Below the pieces are notes generated by a model, which ran no database searches, was not told where the DNA came from, and saw nothing but the letters and a program-made list of their open reading frames with translations. A program made the translations under genes and the position numbers. A stretch of 64,000 bases of DNA from Nonlabens spongiae (GTDB lineage: Bacteria; Bacteroidota; Bacteroidia; Flavobacteriales; Flavobacteriaceae): the NCBI RefSeq assembly GCF_002117125.1, contig NZ_CP019344.1, forward strand, positions 2,322,501 to 2,386,500. The letters are read 5' to 3'. Shown here piece after piece: positions 16,358-25,113 of this stretch (the first letter of the stretch is position 1; each line of letters opens with the position of its first letter).

Positions 16358-17126
16358 ATGCGTCACGATCTCCCAGAAAACGTAACTTCTCACGGTATTT
16401 TTCAATTTCCGATTTTTTAAGAATTACTGTTTTTACCCCATCGGTTTCCCAAGGGTGATCGATCATCTCTTTACCTAATATATTGTAAACTTGAGAGTGA
16501 CCGTTATAATTCATACCCGTTCCATCAGTCCCCACACGATTAACGCCTATGCTGTAAGCCATGTTCTCAATGGCGCGGGCTTTTAACAATGCGTCCCAAG
16601 CATTTACACGAAGCACGGGCCAGTTTGCTACGTAGATCACCACATCATAATCTTGAGTGTTTCGTGCGTAAACTGGAAATCTCAGATCGTAGCAAATTTG
16701 CAGATTGAACTTCCAGCCCAGGTATTCTGCCATGACAGGTTTGCCACCTTTGTCATAAACCTTTTGCTCGCCCGCTAGTGTAAAAGTGTGTCGTTTATCG
16801 TAGATAAATAAATCTCCCTCAGGCGTTGCAAATAGGCCTCTGTTGACAAAACTGCCATCGCTTTTTTTAAGCATGGAGCTTCCGTAGATCGCAAAGTTTC
16901 CTTCGGCAGCTCGGGTTTTTAGATACGTGTAAATTTTTTCATCACTTGCAATACCTTGCGGCTTCATAGAGAATCCCGTGGTGAACATTTCAGGGATGAT
17001 TACTAGATCGGTCTTTCCCTTAAGCTGCTTGAATTTATCTGAAAAAGCAGCAAGATTTGCCTGAGGATTCTCCCATTCTAAGGAAGTTTGTATCAGACTT
17101 ACTCGCAGCTCGTTTTTACCCTTCAT
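16341..17126 (-). CDS. Nitrilase-family omega-amidase (YafV-like)
   Basis: A 261-aa carbon-nitrogen hydrolase with the Glu-Lys-Cys triad: Glu in VIIPEMFTTGFSM (near residue 45), Lys in IYDKRHTF (near residue 110) and Cys in LQICYDLRFP (near residue 144). Length and motifs match omega-amidases (YafV/Nit2) that hydrolyse 2-oxoglutaramate, a metabolite-repair activity. It is the last gene of a chain of overlapping genes reading pnuC-nadR-DUF4301-arfB-amidase and overlaps arfB by 11 bp. Confidence 0.85.
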   Translation of the reverse strand: MKGKNELRVSLIQTSLEWENPQANLAAFSDKFKQLKGKTDLVIIPEMFTTGFSMKPQGIASDEKIYTYLKTRAAEGNFAIYGSSMLKKSDGSFVNRGLFATPEGDLFIYDKRHTFTLAGEQKVYDKGGKPVMAEYLGWKFNLQICYDLRFPVYARNTQDYDVVIYVANWPVLRVNAWDALLKARAIENMAYSIGVNRVGTDGTGMNYNGHSQVYNILGKEMIDHPWETDGVKTVILKKSEIEKYREKLRFLGDRDAFTLDL

Positions 17127-17520
17127 AGCGGTAGTTTCTATTGTTTTTTTTCTCGCTTTTTCTCCTTTTAGCCTCCAGTCTCTTGCGTTTTACGGCTTTG
17201 GGAATTCCTGTTTTCTTGCGGGCCTTTATAGGTTTTCTCGCTTCTTCCAGTAAGGCAAACAGCGATTGGATCACGCGTTCTTTATTGGTGGCCTGGCTGC
17301 GTGAACTCTGATCAGAAAGGATCAACACGCCATCATTTGTGAGCCGGTTGTTTAATCTGGCGATGATTCTTGAGTGTTCCGCTTTCGCGAAAGCGAGACT
17401 ATTCAAAACATCAAAGTACAGTTGCACCTTTGTCGCCACTTTATTCACATGATGACCACCAGCACCGCTGCTGGCAACCGCTTTAAAATGGAACTCTTTT
17501 TGAATTTGATCTCTATCCAT
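17116..17520 (-). CDS. arfB: ArfB-like peptidyl-tRNA hydrolase with GGH instead of GGQ
   Basis: A 134-aa protein of the ArfB/ICT1 class, which hydrolyses peptidyl-tRNA on stalled ribosomes. The domain (residues 1-100) and a Lys/Arg-rich tail (about 105-134) that would enter the empty mRNA channel are both present. The catalytic loop reads SSGAGGHHVNKV (GGH at 21-23): codon CAT replaces the Gln codon of the universal GGQ. All other loop residues are conserved. Activity is therefore uncertain. A GCTTTCGCGAAAGC copy encodes LAFAKAE. Overlaps DUF4301 by 8 bp and the amidase by 11 bp. Confidence 0.82.
   Translation of the reverse strand: MDRDQIQKEFHFKAVASSGAGGHHVNKVATKVQLYFDVLNSLAFAKAEHSRIIARLNNRLTNDGVLILSDQSSRSQATNKERVIQSLFALLEEARKPIKARKKTGIPKAVKRKRLEAKRRKSEKKNNRNYRYEG
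17381..17394. repeat. GCTTTCGCGAAAGC palindrome in arfB
   Basis: Perfect copy read as GCT TTC GCG AAA GC (AFAKA). Confidence 0.9.
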
Positions 17521-19069
17521 TCAACTGGTGTGCGGGTTTGAGCAGATCGTTCACCGTCTTGACCGGATTGAAAGTTTTGAGCGGCATCTCTAAGAAAATG
17601 CTGTTCCACTCAGACATGCCACCGTTCCAAAGACCTGGAAGTTCCTGCGCCTTGATCTCTTTACCCTTGCTTGATTTATAGGTGATAAACCCAGTGTCTG
17701 GATCGCTGTACTCGTGTAAATTGTATTTATTTCCTTTATGGTCACGCACGCTGCACACAATATCCACCGGATTGAAGTGCGTACCGCTGCGAGCAATTTT
17801 TTGCTGCGAGCTGCTGTTCTTGTCGACTTGAACGCCCTCGACAATCTCGATGGAAATCTCACCAAATTTATCCTCAACCCAGAACGGGCCGCCACCAGGT
17901 TCCCCCTCATTTTTTACCATCCCGCAAACCCGTAATGGGCGGTTGAGCTTGTCAAATAGGTATTTGTGCTGGTACTCCGTTTTGTATTTAAAGTAATCTC
18001 GAGGAAAAACGGTACAGAGGTCATTTTCTAGAAATTTCTCCATTTCTTTTTGTAGCTCGTCGCTAACATTGCTATTATCCAGTTTTTCCAGATAATCAAA
18101 AACCTTTGAACGCTTTTTCAAAAGATAGCCGGCAAGGATTTTTTTATAATCGCAGATCTCCTTTTCCAAACTGGAAACCGTAACATTATCAATATTCTTT
18201 ACAAAAATGAGGTCAGCATCTTGTTTATCCAGATTATCGAGCAGCGCCCCATGGCCAGCGGGCCTAAAAAATAGGGTGCCATCATCCAGCACGATGGGAT
18301 TGTTTTCCTCATCTACCGCGACTGTATCGGTATGCGGTTGCTGGAAGGAATAGGTCACATCAAAACTGATTCCCGTTTTTTGTTCCACGTGTTCCTCAAT
18401 GCGCTTAAATTCTTCCTTGAAGTCTGATTTAAACGCGGGAGCAATTGTGAAGTGGAGGCGCGCCTTTCCCGTACATGAGGCGTAAATCGCAGCCTCAAAA
18501 AGATGCTCTTCAAAAGCCGTGGCGATGTGGTCTTTGTATTTGTGAAATGGAACAAGACCTTTGGGCATCCCGCCGTAATTGAAGCCGTTTTTTTCCATCA
18601 TTTCACGTACAAACAAAAACTTTTGCTCTCCTTCATCCTTTGACCCCCAATCAGAATATTTCTGCTCGAGGGATTTTTTCACCTCAGCATAAAAGGGAAA
18701 TTTTTCCAGCGCCGTGAAGAAAGTGAAAAGCTGATCTACCTTATTCTTATTGATATACGAGTTAACCGATTCTTTTTTAGGATCATAATTAGAAAGAAAC
18801 TCATGTAAGAATTTGAACATGCGCGTGGCGGCACCGCTGGCTGGAACAAATTTTAAGATGTCTAGATCATCTTTCTGGCTGTCATATTGATCTTTGAGCG
18901 CCTCAATGTCAACTGACCTGAGACTCACGATTCCATCATCGATGATTGCTGCCCGATTCAGTCGTAAAGTGGGGAAGCCCTCTTGAAATCGGCGTATCTG
19001 TTCCTTGAGTTTTTCTTGAGAGATTCCTTTATCTTCAAGTTGTTTTTGCTGGGTGTCAGTTAGTTTCAT
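17513..19069 (-). CDS. DUF4301 family protein
   Basis: A 518-aa soluble protein matching the Bacteroidota DUF4301 family. The N-terminal part has FVPASGAATRMFKFLHEF (near residue 77), which resembles the glycine-rich nucleotide loop of sugar nucleotidyltransferases (GxGTRM). Later it has RPAGHGALLDNLD, also reminiscent of UDP-sugar pyrophosphorylases. That comparison is my inference; no activity is known to me. It overlaps nadR by 4 bp (ATGA) and arfB by 8 bp, so it belongs to the same operon. Confidence 0.8.
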   Translation of the reverse strand: MKLTDTQQKQLEDKGISQEKLKEQIRRFQEGFPTLRLNRAAIIDDGIVSLRSVDIEALKDQYDSQKDDLDILKFVPASGAATRMFKFLHEFLSNYDPKKESVNSYINKNKVDQLFTFFTALEKFPFYAEVKKSLEQKYSDWGSKDEGEQKFLFVREMMEKNGFNYGGMPKGLVPFHKYKDHIATAFEEHLFEAAIYASCTGKARLHFTIAPAFKSDFKEEFKRIEEHVEQKTGISFDVTYSFQQPHTDTVAVDEENNPIVLDDGTLFFRPAGHGALLDNLDKQDADLIFVKNIDNVTVSSLEKEICDYKKILAGYLLKKRSKVFDYLEKLDNSNVSDELQKEMEKFLENDLCTVFPRDYFKYKTEYQHKYLFDKLNRPLRVCGMVKNEGEPGGGPFWVEDKFGEISIEIVEGVQVDKNSSSQQKIARSGTHFNPVDIVCSVRDHKGNKYNLHEYSDPDTGFITYKSSKGKEIKAQELPGLWNGGMSEWNSIFLEMPLKTFNPVKTVNDLLKPAHQLNG

Positions 19070-19623
19070 TTAAAAGTTTGTTCTATGATTTGGATAGCGT
19101 TTTCCAGTCGCTGTTCTCCAGTTCCGGTAACGATTCCATAGTTTTTGTCAAATTTCTTGAGCGCGTCCTCAAATTGGTTAAAAATATACGCTCGATCATC
19201 GGGTCGGTCCCTAATGTCGTCTTTCTGCCAAGGTATGTCAACCTGCATAAGTAAATACAGGTCGTACTCAGATAATGCTATGACCTGCTCCAATTCTTCA
19301 GGTGCCACGTTGAAATAAATATGACTGTAAACCCAAGTTTCCAAAGCATCTGTATCGCAAAATAAGAATTTGTGGGCTTTTTTTGCAGCCTCATTTTCTA
19401 AACGTCGCTGACCACGCGTAATAGGCATTAAATCCTCTAGAGCGCAAACGGTGCCGGTTTGATCCATTTTTTCTTGCAGATATTCCCTAGCAAATTCTGG
19501 AATGTAGGTGGTGTGGTAGTGTTTTGCAAGCTTTCGCGAAAGCGTACTCTTACCTGTACTCTCTGGTCCAAAAAGTACTACTCGCTTGCCACTAAATTCC
19601 TTCTGAGGTGGTGTTTTTTCCAT
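19066..19623 (-). CDS. NadR-like ribosylnicotinamide kinase-type ATPase
   Basis: A 185-aa P-loop protein matching the kinase domain of NadR (AAA_28), with the P-loop GPESTGKSTLSRKLAKHY at residues 14-31. The HIGH-type adenylyltransferase domain is absent. The likely reaction is phosphorylation of nicotinamide riboside to NMN, coupled to uptake by the adjacent PnuC. Its start lies inside the 3' end of pnuC (46-bp overlap). The repeat GCTTTCGCGAAAGC encodes LSRKL immediately after the P-loop. Confidence 0.87.
   Translation of the reverse strand: MEKTPPQKEFSGKRVVLFGPESTGKSTLSRKLAKHYHTTYIPEFAREYLQEKMDQTGTVCALEDLMPITRGQRRLENEAAKKAHKFLFCDTDALETWVYSHIYFNVAPEELEQVIALSEYDLYLLMQVDIPWQKDDIRDRPDDRAYIFNQFEDALKKFDKNYGIVTGTGEQRLENAIQIIEQTFK
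19530..19543. repeat. GCTTTCGCGAAAGC palindrome in the nadR-like gene
   Basis: Perfect copy read as CTT TCG CGA AAG (LSRK), directly after the P-loop codons. Confidence 0.9.
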
Positions 19624-20210
19624 TCAACGAAGCCTACGTAAGCCATATAAGCGAGAAAAATATAGAGAATAGCGCTAAAACTGTAACCTTTAATAAAATA
19701 TAAGGGAATCGTGATTATATTTCCTACCAATAAAACCAGCCAATGTTCCAGCTTGCGCAGAGCCATTTGCCACATTCCCACAAAGAAAATTCCCGTGGTA
19801 AAAATGTCTATGTAATTGAGATAGGAACTGAGCATACCTAAAAGCTGGTACACGACATAAACACCTATCACTGCACCTAGGAAGATCATCAGGGATTGCA
19901 GCCATTGCTCTTGAGAAACTCGTGTCACGGGAATCGCTTCCTCACCCAAATCGCTGCTCCAGTTGTACCAGCCGTACAGACTCATGATGAAATAATAAGC
20001 GTTAATAATCATATCGCCTGGCAGTTCCCATTGAAATAATAAATAAACATAAATTCCTGTCCCTAAAATACCAAATGGATATACCAAGACACTATTTCGT
20101 GCAGAAAATATTACGCTAACAATGGAGCAAATAACTGTCAATATCTCCAAAACAATATGCAGAGTAGAATACTCCTTATATTGTCCAAAAATGTAATCGA
20201 TTATTTCCAT
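19578..20210 (-). CDS. pnuC: PnuC-type nicotinamide riboside transporter
   Basis: A 210-aa membrane protein with about seven hydrophobic helices. It has the family segment YYFIMSLYGWYNW near residue 80 and a later MWQMALRKLEHWLVLLVGNII. PnuC relatives move nicotinamide riboside (PnuC), riboflavin (PnuX) or thiamine (PnuT). The nadR-like kinase encoded in overlap favours nicotinamide riboside. A thiamine-binding-protein gene lies 135 bp upstream, but I see no TPP riboswitch, so thiamine is the less likely substrate. Confidence 0.88.
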   Translation of the reverse strand: MEIIDYIFGQYKEYSTLHIVLEILTVICSIVSVIFSARNSVLVYPFGILGTGIYVYLLFQWELPGDMIINAYYFIMSLYGWYNWSSDLGEEAIPVTRVSQEQWLQSLMIFLGAVIGVYVVYQLLGMLSSYLNYIDIFTTGIFFVGMWQMALRKLEHWLVLLVGNIITIPLYFIKGYSFSAILYIFLAYMAYVGFVEWKKHHLRRNLVASE

Positions 20211-20229
20211 GTCTGTTTATGCCCACCAA

Positions 20230-20243
20230 CCCCCTGAAGGGGG
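20230..20243. repeat. Short GC-rich hairpin upstream of pnuC
   Basis: CCCCCTGAAGGGGG, a 5-bp stem followed by CTTTAATTT on the plus strand. A weak terminator-like or repeat sequence between pnuC and the thiamine-binding gene. Confidence 0.45.
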
Positions 20244-20345
20244 CTTTAATTTGTGTTATGAACTTTCCTGTTAAGATCTTGAGCGGCTAGCGATTAGCAA
20301 GCGGCTTGTTGCGTACAGCTTAATGCCTAGAACCTAAAGCCTAAG

Positions 20346-20606
20346 TCAAAAATGCGGCTCGTAATCATGACGGTCAGTTTTGACCACTTTCATGTAAAAA
20401 AGAACGGCTTGTGTTTCCCTCATGCTCTCCTCCATTGCCTCGCTCAAAAATTGCATCATGGGTTTAAAGTCGCCATAAATCTGCGTGCTTAGTGGGTTTT
20501 CAAGTATCTTAAATTCAGAGTCGCGCAGTTTCTTGATGAATTTTATAATGTGTTCTTCATAATCTCCTTGGAGCGGAGACATGGTTAATTCTATGGATGC
20601 TTTCAT
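20346..20606 (-). CDS. Thiamine-binding (DUF77/YqgV/MTH1187-type) protein
   Basis: An 86-aa single-domain protein with the family start MKASIELTMSPLQGDYE and the segments VLENPLSTQIYGDF-like (ILENPLSTQIYGDF, near 36-49). Members bind thiamine-type ligands and form small ferredoxin-fold oligomers. It is on the same strand as pnuC downstream and Fic upstream, but the gaps (69 and 135 bp) do not force an operon. Confidence 0.82.
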   Translation of the reverse strand: MKASIELTMSPLQGDYEEHIIKFIKKLRDSEFKILENPLSTQIYGDFKPMMQFLSEAMEESMRETQAVLFYMKVVKTDRHDYEPHF

Positions 20607-20674
20607 GGGTTTAGTTAATGAGTTTATGAGTCTTTGAGTTTGTGAGGTCTAAGGTTCTTCTGTTTTGTAAAGGA

Positions 20675-21223
20675 TCAATCTTCTTTCTTGTAGCCCTCGT
20701 AATAGTAAGATTGCTCGATTCCTTTGAAAATGATTTCTCTATCGTTGACTTTTGATGTCAGGTTCTCAGATAGTAACGTTCTTAATTCCAGATCATTTAT
20801 AGGGCTGCGCTCCATGGCTTGCAAATACAAGATTTTATCTACAAACTGCCAGTTAACGACTTTTCTAAGTTTCTTTTTCAACATCATATCCAACCAAATT
20901 CTCATGGATCTCCCATTACCGTCCATAAAGGGATGGGCAATATTCATCTCAACGTATTTAGCAATGATGGTTTTAAAATCATTTTCAGGCATCTGTTCAA
21001 TCTTCAATAAAATTTCCTTGAGGTACAAAGCATTCGCAAACCGGAAACCACCTTTAGAAATATTCTTCTCTCGGATGACGCCGGCATGATCATACAGGTC
21101 ATTAAATAGATAGCTATGGATTTCTTGTAAACCTCGTGTAGATCCTACTTCAATGCGGTCTATTTTACCCGACTCAAATAAATCATAAGCCTTCTGCAAG
21201 CTTTGTTTATCGATGTTTTTCAT
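20675..21223 (-). CDS. fic: Fic-domain AMP-transferase, class III (C-terminal inhibitory motif)
   Basis: A 182-aa Fic protein that transfers AMP from ATP to a hydroxyl of a target protein. The active-site motif HPFMDGNGR is intact at residues 97-105. The C-terminus carries SYYYEG (172-177), matching the class III inhibitory motif [S/T]xxxE[G/N] described for Neisseria meningitidis Fic, which has nearly the same length. The protein is thus predicted to be self-inhibited. No FicA-type antitoxin gene is adjacent, which fits class III. The target is unknown. Confidence 0.9.
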   Translation of the reverse strand: MKNIDKQSLQKAYDLFESGKIDRIEVGSTRGLQEIHSYLFNDLYDHAGVIREKNISKGGFRFANALYLKEILLKIEQMPENDFKTIIAKYVEMNIAHPFMDGNGRSMRIWLDMMLKKKLRKVVNWQFVDKILYLQAMERSPINDLELRTLLSENLTSKVNDREIIFKGIEQSYYYEGYKKED

Positions 21224-21237
21224 ACTGATTAAACTAC

Positions 21238-21960
21238 TTAGTTGACGGGATTGTATTCTACCGGCATGAATACATCAATGCTAAAATCCAAATAGTAAAA
21301 GTGAATCGAGTCTTTTACATCAAAATCACCATTTTTATTTGAATCCTCGATAGTTCTATAATAAAGACGATTATTTACATCCCATATTTGATAATCAATA
21401 AGTTCATGGTTAGGTGGGCTAATTTTTTCAAAGCCAGTACCATCTATATCACTAATGTATAGAGATTCAACATCATTATAATTCAGTACCTCGTCTTGAT
21501 TAGTGTCTTGGTCATTGATTTTATAAATTAAAAACTGCTTCTGAATGTTGTTATTAATTTCACTAGCGTAACGAATTGAATTAATATTTATATAGGCGTC
21601 TGTTAATGGATACAAGTCCTCTGTTCCGAGCTTCTGAAATTTAATATTATTTATATCGCCAGTTATCTCAAGCCCGTTGAAATTTGAAATTTTGAACTGT
21701 CCATAGCCATAACTAGACTTACTTAACCCATATCGGGTTTGACTTTTCGGTATTCTAAATTCGCCTATTAGATGCATCAAATACTCAGTACTGTCAATAT
21801 GAATAGGATTTGATGCTAGAGGTACATAGGTTGAGTCTATGCCTAAGGTCTGCTCCTTGTTTTCATCCTCATAGGATATTTTCGGCTTTTTTTCAGATTC
21901 ACATGAGATGATGGAGAAAATTATAAGTACAGAGTACAAAAATTTGATTGATGGTCTCAT
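21238..21960 (-). CDS. Lipoprotein with two calcium-loop-like motifs
   Basis: A 240-aa predicted lipoprotein ([20 protein letters not shown], lipobox IISC). Two EF-hand/TSP3-like loops are visible: [12 protein letters not shown] near residue 153 and [12 protein letters not shown] near residue 210, both rich in Asp/Asn at alternate positions. The family is not recognised. It is 14 bp upstream of fic on the same strand; a functional link is not implied. Confidence 0.72.
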   Translation of the reverse strand: MRPSIKFLYSVLIIFSIISCESEKKPKISYEDENKEQTLGIDSTYVPLASNPIHIDSTEYLMHLIGEFRIPKSQTRYGLSKSSYGYGQFKISNFNGLEITGDINNIKFQKLGTEDLYPLTDAYININSIRYASEINNNIQKQFLIYKINDQDTNQDEVLNYNDVESLYISDIDGTGFEKISPPNHELIDYQIWDVNNRLYYRTIEDSNKNGDFDVKDSIHFYYLDFSIDVFMPVEYNPVN

Positions 21961-22006
21961 TCTAGAACTATTTATTTAGTCTTAATCAAATCTACCTGTT
22001 CATAAT

Positions 22007-22741
22007 TTAAATATCAAGCCAACTCAGATTTTCTTCAATCGCTGTGCCCACCACGACCATTCTGGCGCCGGCATCAAATTTTGATTTAATGGCTTGCTTA
22101 GTGCGCAAGCCACCGCCTACGATTGTAGGTGTGTTCACTCGCTGTTGTACCGCCTTTACAATTTCATCGGTAACTGGTTGTTTTGCGCCGCTGCCCGCCT
22201 CGAGATAAATCAATTTATTACCCATAAACTGACCTGCCAAAGCCGTTTTAACCACCTCATCAATATCTTGCTGACTCATGGGAGTTGTATTAGAAACACG
22301 CGCCACCGCCGACTCATTTTTGCCATCAAGCAACAAATACGCGGTGGGTATTACCTCAATCCTTGCCTCTTGAACCTTATAAGCTGCGGCCACCTGTTCA
22401 CCGATGAGGTAGTCTGGATTGCGACCAGAGATCAAGTTGAGGTACAGGATCGCATCTGCGGCGCTGGAAACTTGTTTGTGCGAGCCTGGGAAAAGTATAA
22501 TAGGTAGTTTAGTCGATCCTCTCAGGTGTTGTGTCCACTTGTCAAAATCCACGTTTTCCATGGTACTGCCGCCTACCAGCAAAACTATTTGGTCTACGTC
22601 AAACTTCTTGATAATTCTGGAGCTGTTAAGAGATAACGCTTTCGCGAAAGCGGAAACCTCTTCAAATCCCATCTTTTCAGGATCTACCAAAATCCCTAAC
22701 GTGCGCTCAACTGAAGTGATTAGGTCGTAGATTTTATGCAT
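22007..22741 (-). CDS. pcrB: PcrB-family geranylgeranylglyceryl/heptaprenylglyceryl phosphate synthase
   Basis: A 244-aa TIM-barrel prenyltransferase that joins a polyprenyl diphosphate to glycerol-1-phosphate. Motifs include VDPEKMGFEEV at the N-terminus, FPGSHKQVSSAADAILYLNLISGRNP near residue 84, YLEAGSGAKQPV and VGGGLRTKQAI near residue 204, and VVGTAIEEN. Bacteroidota members belong to the archaea-like group II. The gene overlaps the phosphopantetheinyl transferase by 8 bp. The repeat GCTTTCGCGAAAGC encodes SAFAKAL. Confidence 0.92.
   Translation of the reverse strand: MHKIYDLITSVERTLGILVDPEKMGFEEVSAFAKALSLNSSRIIKKFDVDQIVLLVGGSTMENVDFDKWTQHLRGSTKLPIILFPGSHKQVSSAADAILYLNLISGRNPDYLIGEQVAAAYKVQEARIEVIPTAYLLLDGKNESAVARVSNTTPMSQQDIDEVVKTALAGQFMGNKLIYLEAGSGAKQPVTDEIVKAVQQRVNTPTIVGGGLRTKQAIKSKFDAGARMVVVGTAIEENLSWLDI
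22638..22651. repeat. GCTTTCGCGAAAGC palindrome in pcrB
   Basis: Perfect copy read as AFAKA. Confidence 0.9.
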
Positions 22742-23402
22742 CTTTAGGGAGGATATAAACCATGGTGAAGCCTTTCATTTCAAGAAAAAAACCGTCAAAA
22801 TCCAAACGGTCCTCTTCAAAATGGAGCGAGCAAGCTATAGTTTCTTGATCTATATTAAACCGATCCACTTTGCAGTGTGCCTTAAATCCAAGGCCTTTTG
22901 TGCCGTATAATTTATACATGGATTCTTTTGCACCCCAAATAACAGTCAACTCGCGGGTGGGATCCTCAATAGCGTTGAGATATTGACTCTCGTGATCAAT
23001 AAATTTAATCGCAATTCGCTGAATCTTGTCCCGTTGCTTCTCAATATCAATTCCGGTAGGTGAATCACTTATCACAATCCCTGTAAAAGTAAAACTATGC
23101 GTAATGGAAATGTGGCGGCCGTCTTTGAGATAGGGTTTCCCATTCTCTGAATAATATAGATCGTTATCAGCGTAGCCCGCCTCCCGCAACAAATGCCTGA
23201 TGCTTAAAAACCCCCTGCGGTGCAGTTCAGAACTCATGGTAAGCAACCGATTCATGGAGTTTTGAGACAACTCAATGTCTGTTCTAAGCCATGCTTCACT
23301 CTCCACAATCTCCCAGATGTATACCGCGGTATTACTCCTGTTGTTAAGTGTTTTGTAAAGCGGCATAAGAAGGCTTGTTTTTTCGTAGCTTTGCAACCGC
23401 AA
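22734..23402 (-). CDS. 4'-phosphopantetheinyl transferase
   Basis: A 222-aa Sfp/HetI-type enzyme that transfers the phosphopantetheine arm from CoA to carrier proteins. Catalytic motifs are GIDIEKQRDK (near residue 116) and WGAKESMYKLYG (near residue 155). The substrate-facing HISITHSFTFTGIVIS is upstream of both. As in many Bacteroidota, it may be the one holo-ACP synthase. It is the first gene of a two-gene unit with pcrB. Its upstream region is shared with divergent ahcY. Confidence 0.9.
   Translation of the reverse strand: MRLQSYEKTSLLMPLYKTLNNRSNTAVYIWEIVESEAWLRTDIELSQNSMNRLLTMSSELHRRGFLSIRHLLREAGYADNDLYYSENGKPYLKDGRHISITHSFTFTGIVISDSPTGIDIEKQRDKIQRIAIKFIDHESQYLNAIEDPTRELTVIWGAKESMYKLYGTKGLGFKAHCKVDRFNIDQETIACSLHFEEDRLDFDGFFLEMKGFTMVYILPKDA
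23386..23393 (+). promoter_or_regulatory. -7 box (TAGCTTTG) possibly for ahcY
   Basis: Matches TAnnTTTG on the plus strand, 83 bp before the ahcY ATG and inside the first codons of the divergent PPTase gene. No -33 TTG at proper spacing, so tentative. Confidence 0.3.
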
Positions 23403-23476
23403 TTTAACAAATAATTAATGCCTCAACGACTTGATAGTGAGGGTTCACTTGAGGTCAGGCGTATTAAAACAAGCAA

Positions 23477-24793
23477 ATGAGCACAGAAACGATTCCTTAC
23501 GTTCCTTACAAAGTAAAAGATATTTCCCTAGCCGAATACGGCCGCCTGGAAATTGAACTTGCCGAAGCAGAAATGCCCGGTCTAATGTCCCTAAGGGAAG
23601 AATATAAAGACGAGCAGCCACTTAAAGGCGCTCGCATCGCTGGTTGCCTTCACATGACTATACAAACTGCGGTTCTAATTGAAACTCTCGTTGCTCTGGG
23701 AGCCGATGTAACCTGGTCTTCTTGTAACATTTTTTCTACACAAGATCATGCAGCAGCAGCAATTGCAGCAGCTGGAATACCGGTTTATGCATGGAAGGGA
23801 ATGAGTGAGGAAGAGTTTAACTGGTGTATCGAGCAGACATTGTTTTTTGGGGAAGAGCGCCAGCCGCTTAACATGATCCTAGATGATGGTGGAGACTTGA
23901 CTAACATGGTTTTTGATGAATATCCAGAACTTGCCAAAGGCATCAAAGGTCTTTCTGAAGAAACAACTACTGGAGTTCACAGATTGTACGAGCGCATGAA
24001 AAACGGTACGCTAGTTATGCCAGCGATCAACGTAAACGACTCAGTAACCAAGTCTAAGTTTGACAATAAATACGGTTGTAGAGAAAGTGCAGTAGATGCC
24101 GTACGTCGCGCTACAGACACTATGCTTGCCGGTAAGCGTGTGGTAGTTTGTGGCTATGGTGATGTAGGTAAAGGTACTGCAGCTTCTTTTAGAGGTGCTG
24201 GATCTATCGTAACGGTTACTGAAATCGATCCTATCTGTGCCCTTCAAGCAGCTATGGATGGTTATGAAGTTAAGAAGCTGGAGACTGTCGTAGGAAATGC
24301 AGATGTAGTGATCACTACTACAGGTAATAAAGACATCATAAGAGGTGAGCACTTTAAAGCGATGCGCGACAAAGTGATCGTTTGTAACATAGGACACTTT
24401 GATAACGAGATCGACGTAGCTTTCTTGAACAAAAACTACGGAGATACTAAAGTTGAAATCAAGCCTCAGGTTGACAAATACACGATCGACGGGAAGGACA
24501 TTATCCTTCTTGCAGAAGGTCGTTTAGTGAATTTAGGTTGTGCAACGGGTCACCCGAGTTTTGTAATGAGTAATTCATTTACGAACCAAACGCTTGCTCA
24601 AATAGAGTTGTGGAACCACTCTGACAAGTACAAGAATGAAGTATACATGCTTCCTAAGCACCTTGATGAAAAGGTTGCAGCGCTTCACCTTGAGCGTATA
24701 GGAGCAGAACTTACTGAACTGAAAGAATATCAAGCTGACTACATAGGTGTTAAAGTTGAAGGACCTTTCAAGCCAGAATATTACAGATACTAG
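23477..24793 (+). CDS. ahcY: S-adenosylhomocysteine hydrolase
   Basis: A 438-aa NAD-dependent enzyme that splits S-adenosylhomocysteine into adenosine and homocysteine. Conserved regions: [20 protein letters not shown] near residue 76, LDDGGDLTN near residue 136, [14 protein letters not shown] (NAD loop, near 218), [11 protein letters not shown], the C-terminal [16 protein letters not shown] and the terminal KYKPEYYRY-type end (KPEYYRY). Length is usual. It is a single-gene transcript ending at a strong terminator 180 bp on. Confidence 0.97.
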   Translation: MSTETIPYVPYKVKDISLAEYGRLEIELAEAEMPGLMSLREEYKDEQPLKGARIAGCLHMTIQTAVLIETLVALGADVTWSSCNIFSTQDHAAAAIAAAGIPVYAWKGMSEEEFNWCIEQTLFFGEERQPLNMILDDGGDLTNMVFDEYPELAKGIKGLSEETTTGVHRLYERMKNGTLVMPAINVNDSVTKSKFDNKYGCRESAVDAVRRATDTMLAGKRVVVCGYGDVGKGTAASFRGAGSIVTVTEIDPICALQAAMDGYEVKKLETVVGNADVVITTTGNKDIIRGEHFKAMRDKVIVCNIGHFDNEIDVAFLNKNYGDTKVEIKPQVDKYTIDGKDIILLAEGRLVNLGCATGHPSFVMSNSFTNQTLAQIELWNHSDKYKNEVYMLPKHLDEKVAALHLERIGAELTELKEYQADYIGVKVEGPFKPEYYRY

Positions 24794-25113
24794 AACAGTA
24801 GGGCTGGAGAGGATGACAGACCGCTGGGCTTCGACTCCGCTCAGCCACCAGCTGAAAGACAAAAGACGAAAGACAATTTTATGGTGTTCAGATTTTGGTC
24901 TCTGCCAAAGTTGAAATTTTTATAAAGTTAAAGCATTCAGGTTTTCTGTCACTTTCTAAAAGCTAAATATTAGATCGCCGCTTTTTTAAAGAGCGGCGAT
25001 TTTATTCACAACCTCTTTAATTTAACTGATTTTTAATTGGTTGTGTGAGAATTTTAGCCTATTATGCCAAAATTATTAATTTGCTAATTTATTAGCGGAT
25101 AATTATAGAATTA
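24794..25113. other. 320-bp intergenic interval after ahcY
   Basis: Contains a short segment CTTCGACTCCGCTCAG related to the repeats near 31.8 kb, a terminator (24974-25006) and an AT-rich leader to the next gene. No coding frame is convincing. Confidence 0.55.
24974..25006 (+). terminator. Terminator downstream of ahcY
   Basis: ATCGCCGCT pairs with AGCGGCGAT across a 9-nt loop, followed by TTTATT on the plus strand. Confidence 0.8.

Noticed and set aside
20211..20345. TPP riboswitch upstream of pnuC
   Set aside because: The conserved CTGAGA and ACCTGATC-type core sequences are absent.
24794..24973. Possible SAM/SAH riboswitch near ahcY
   Set aside because: The structured DNA is downstream of the gene, and no known riboswitch core could be traced upstream of ahcY.
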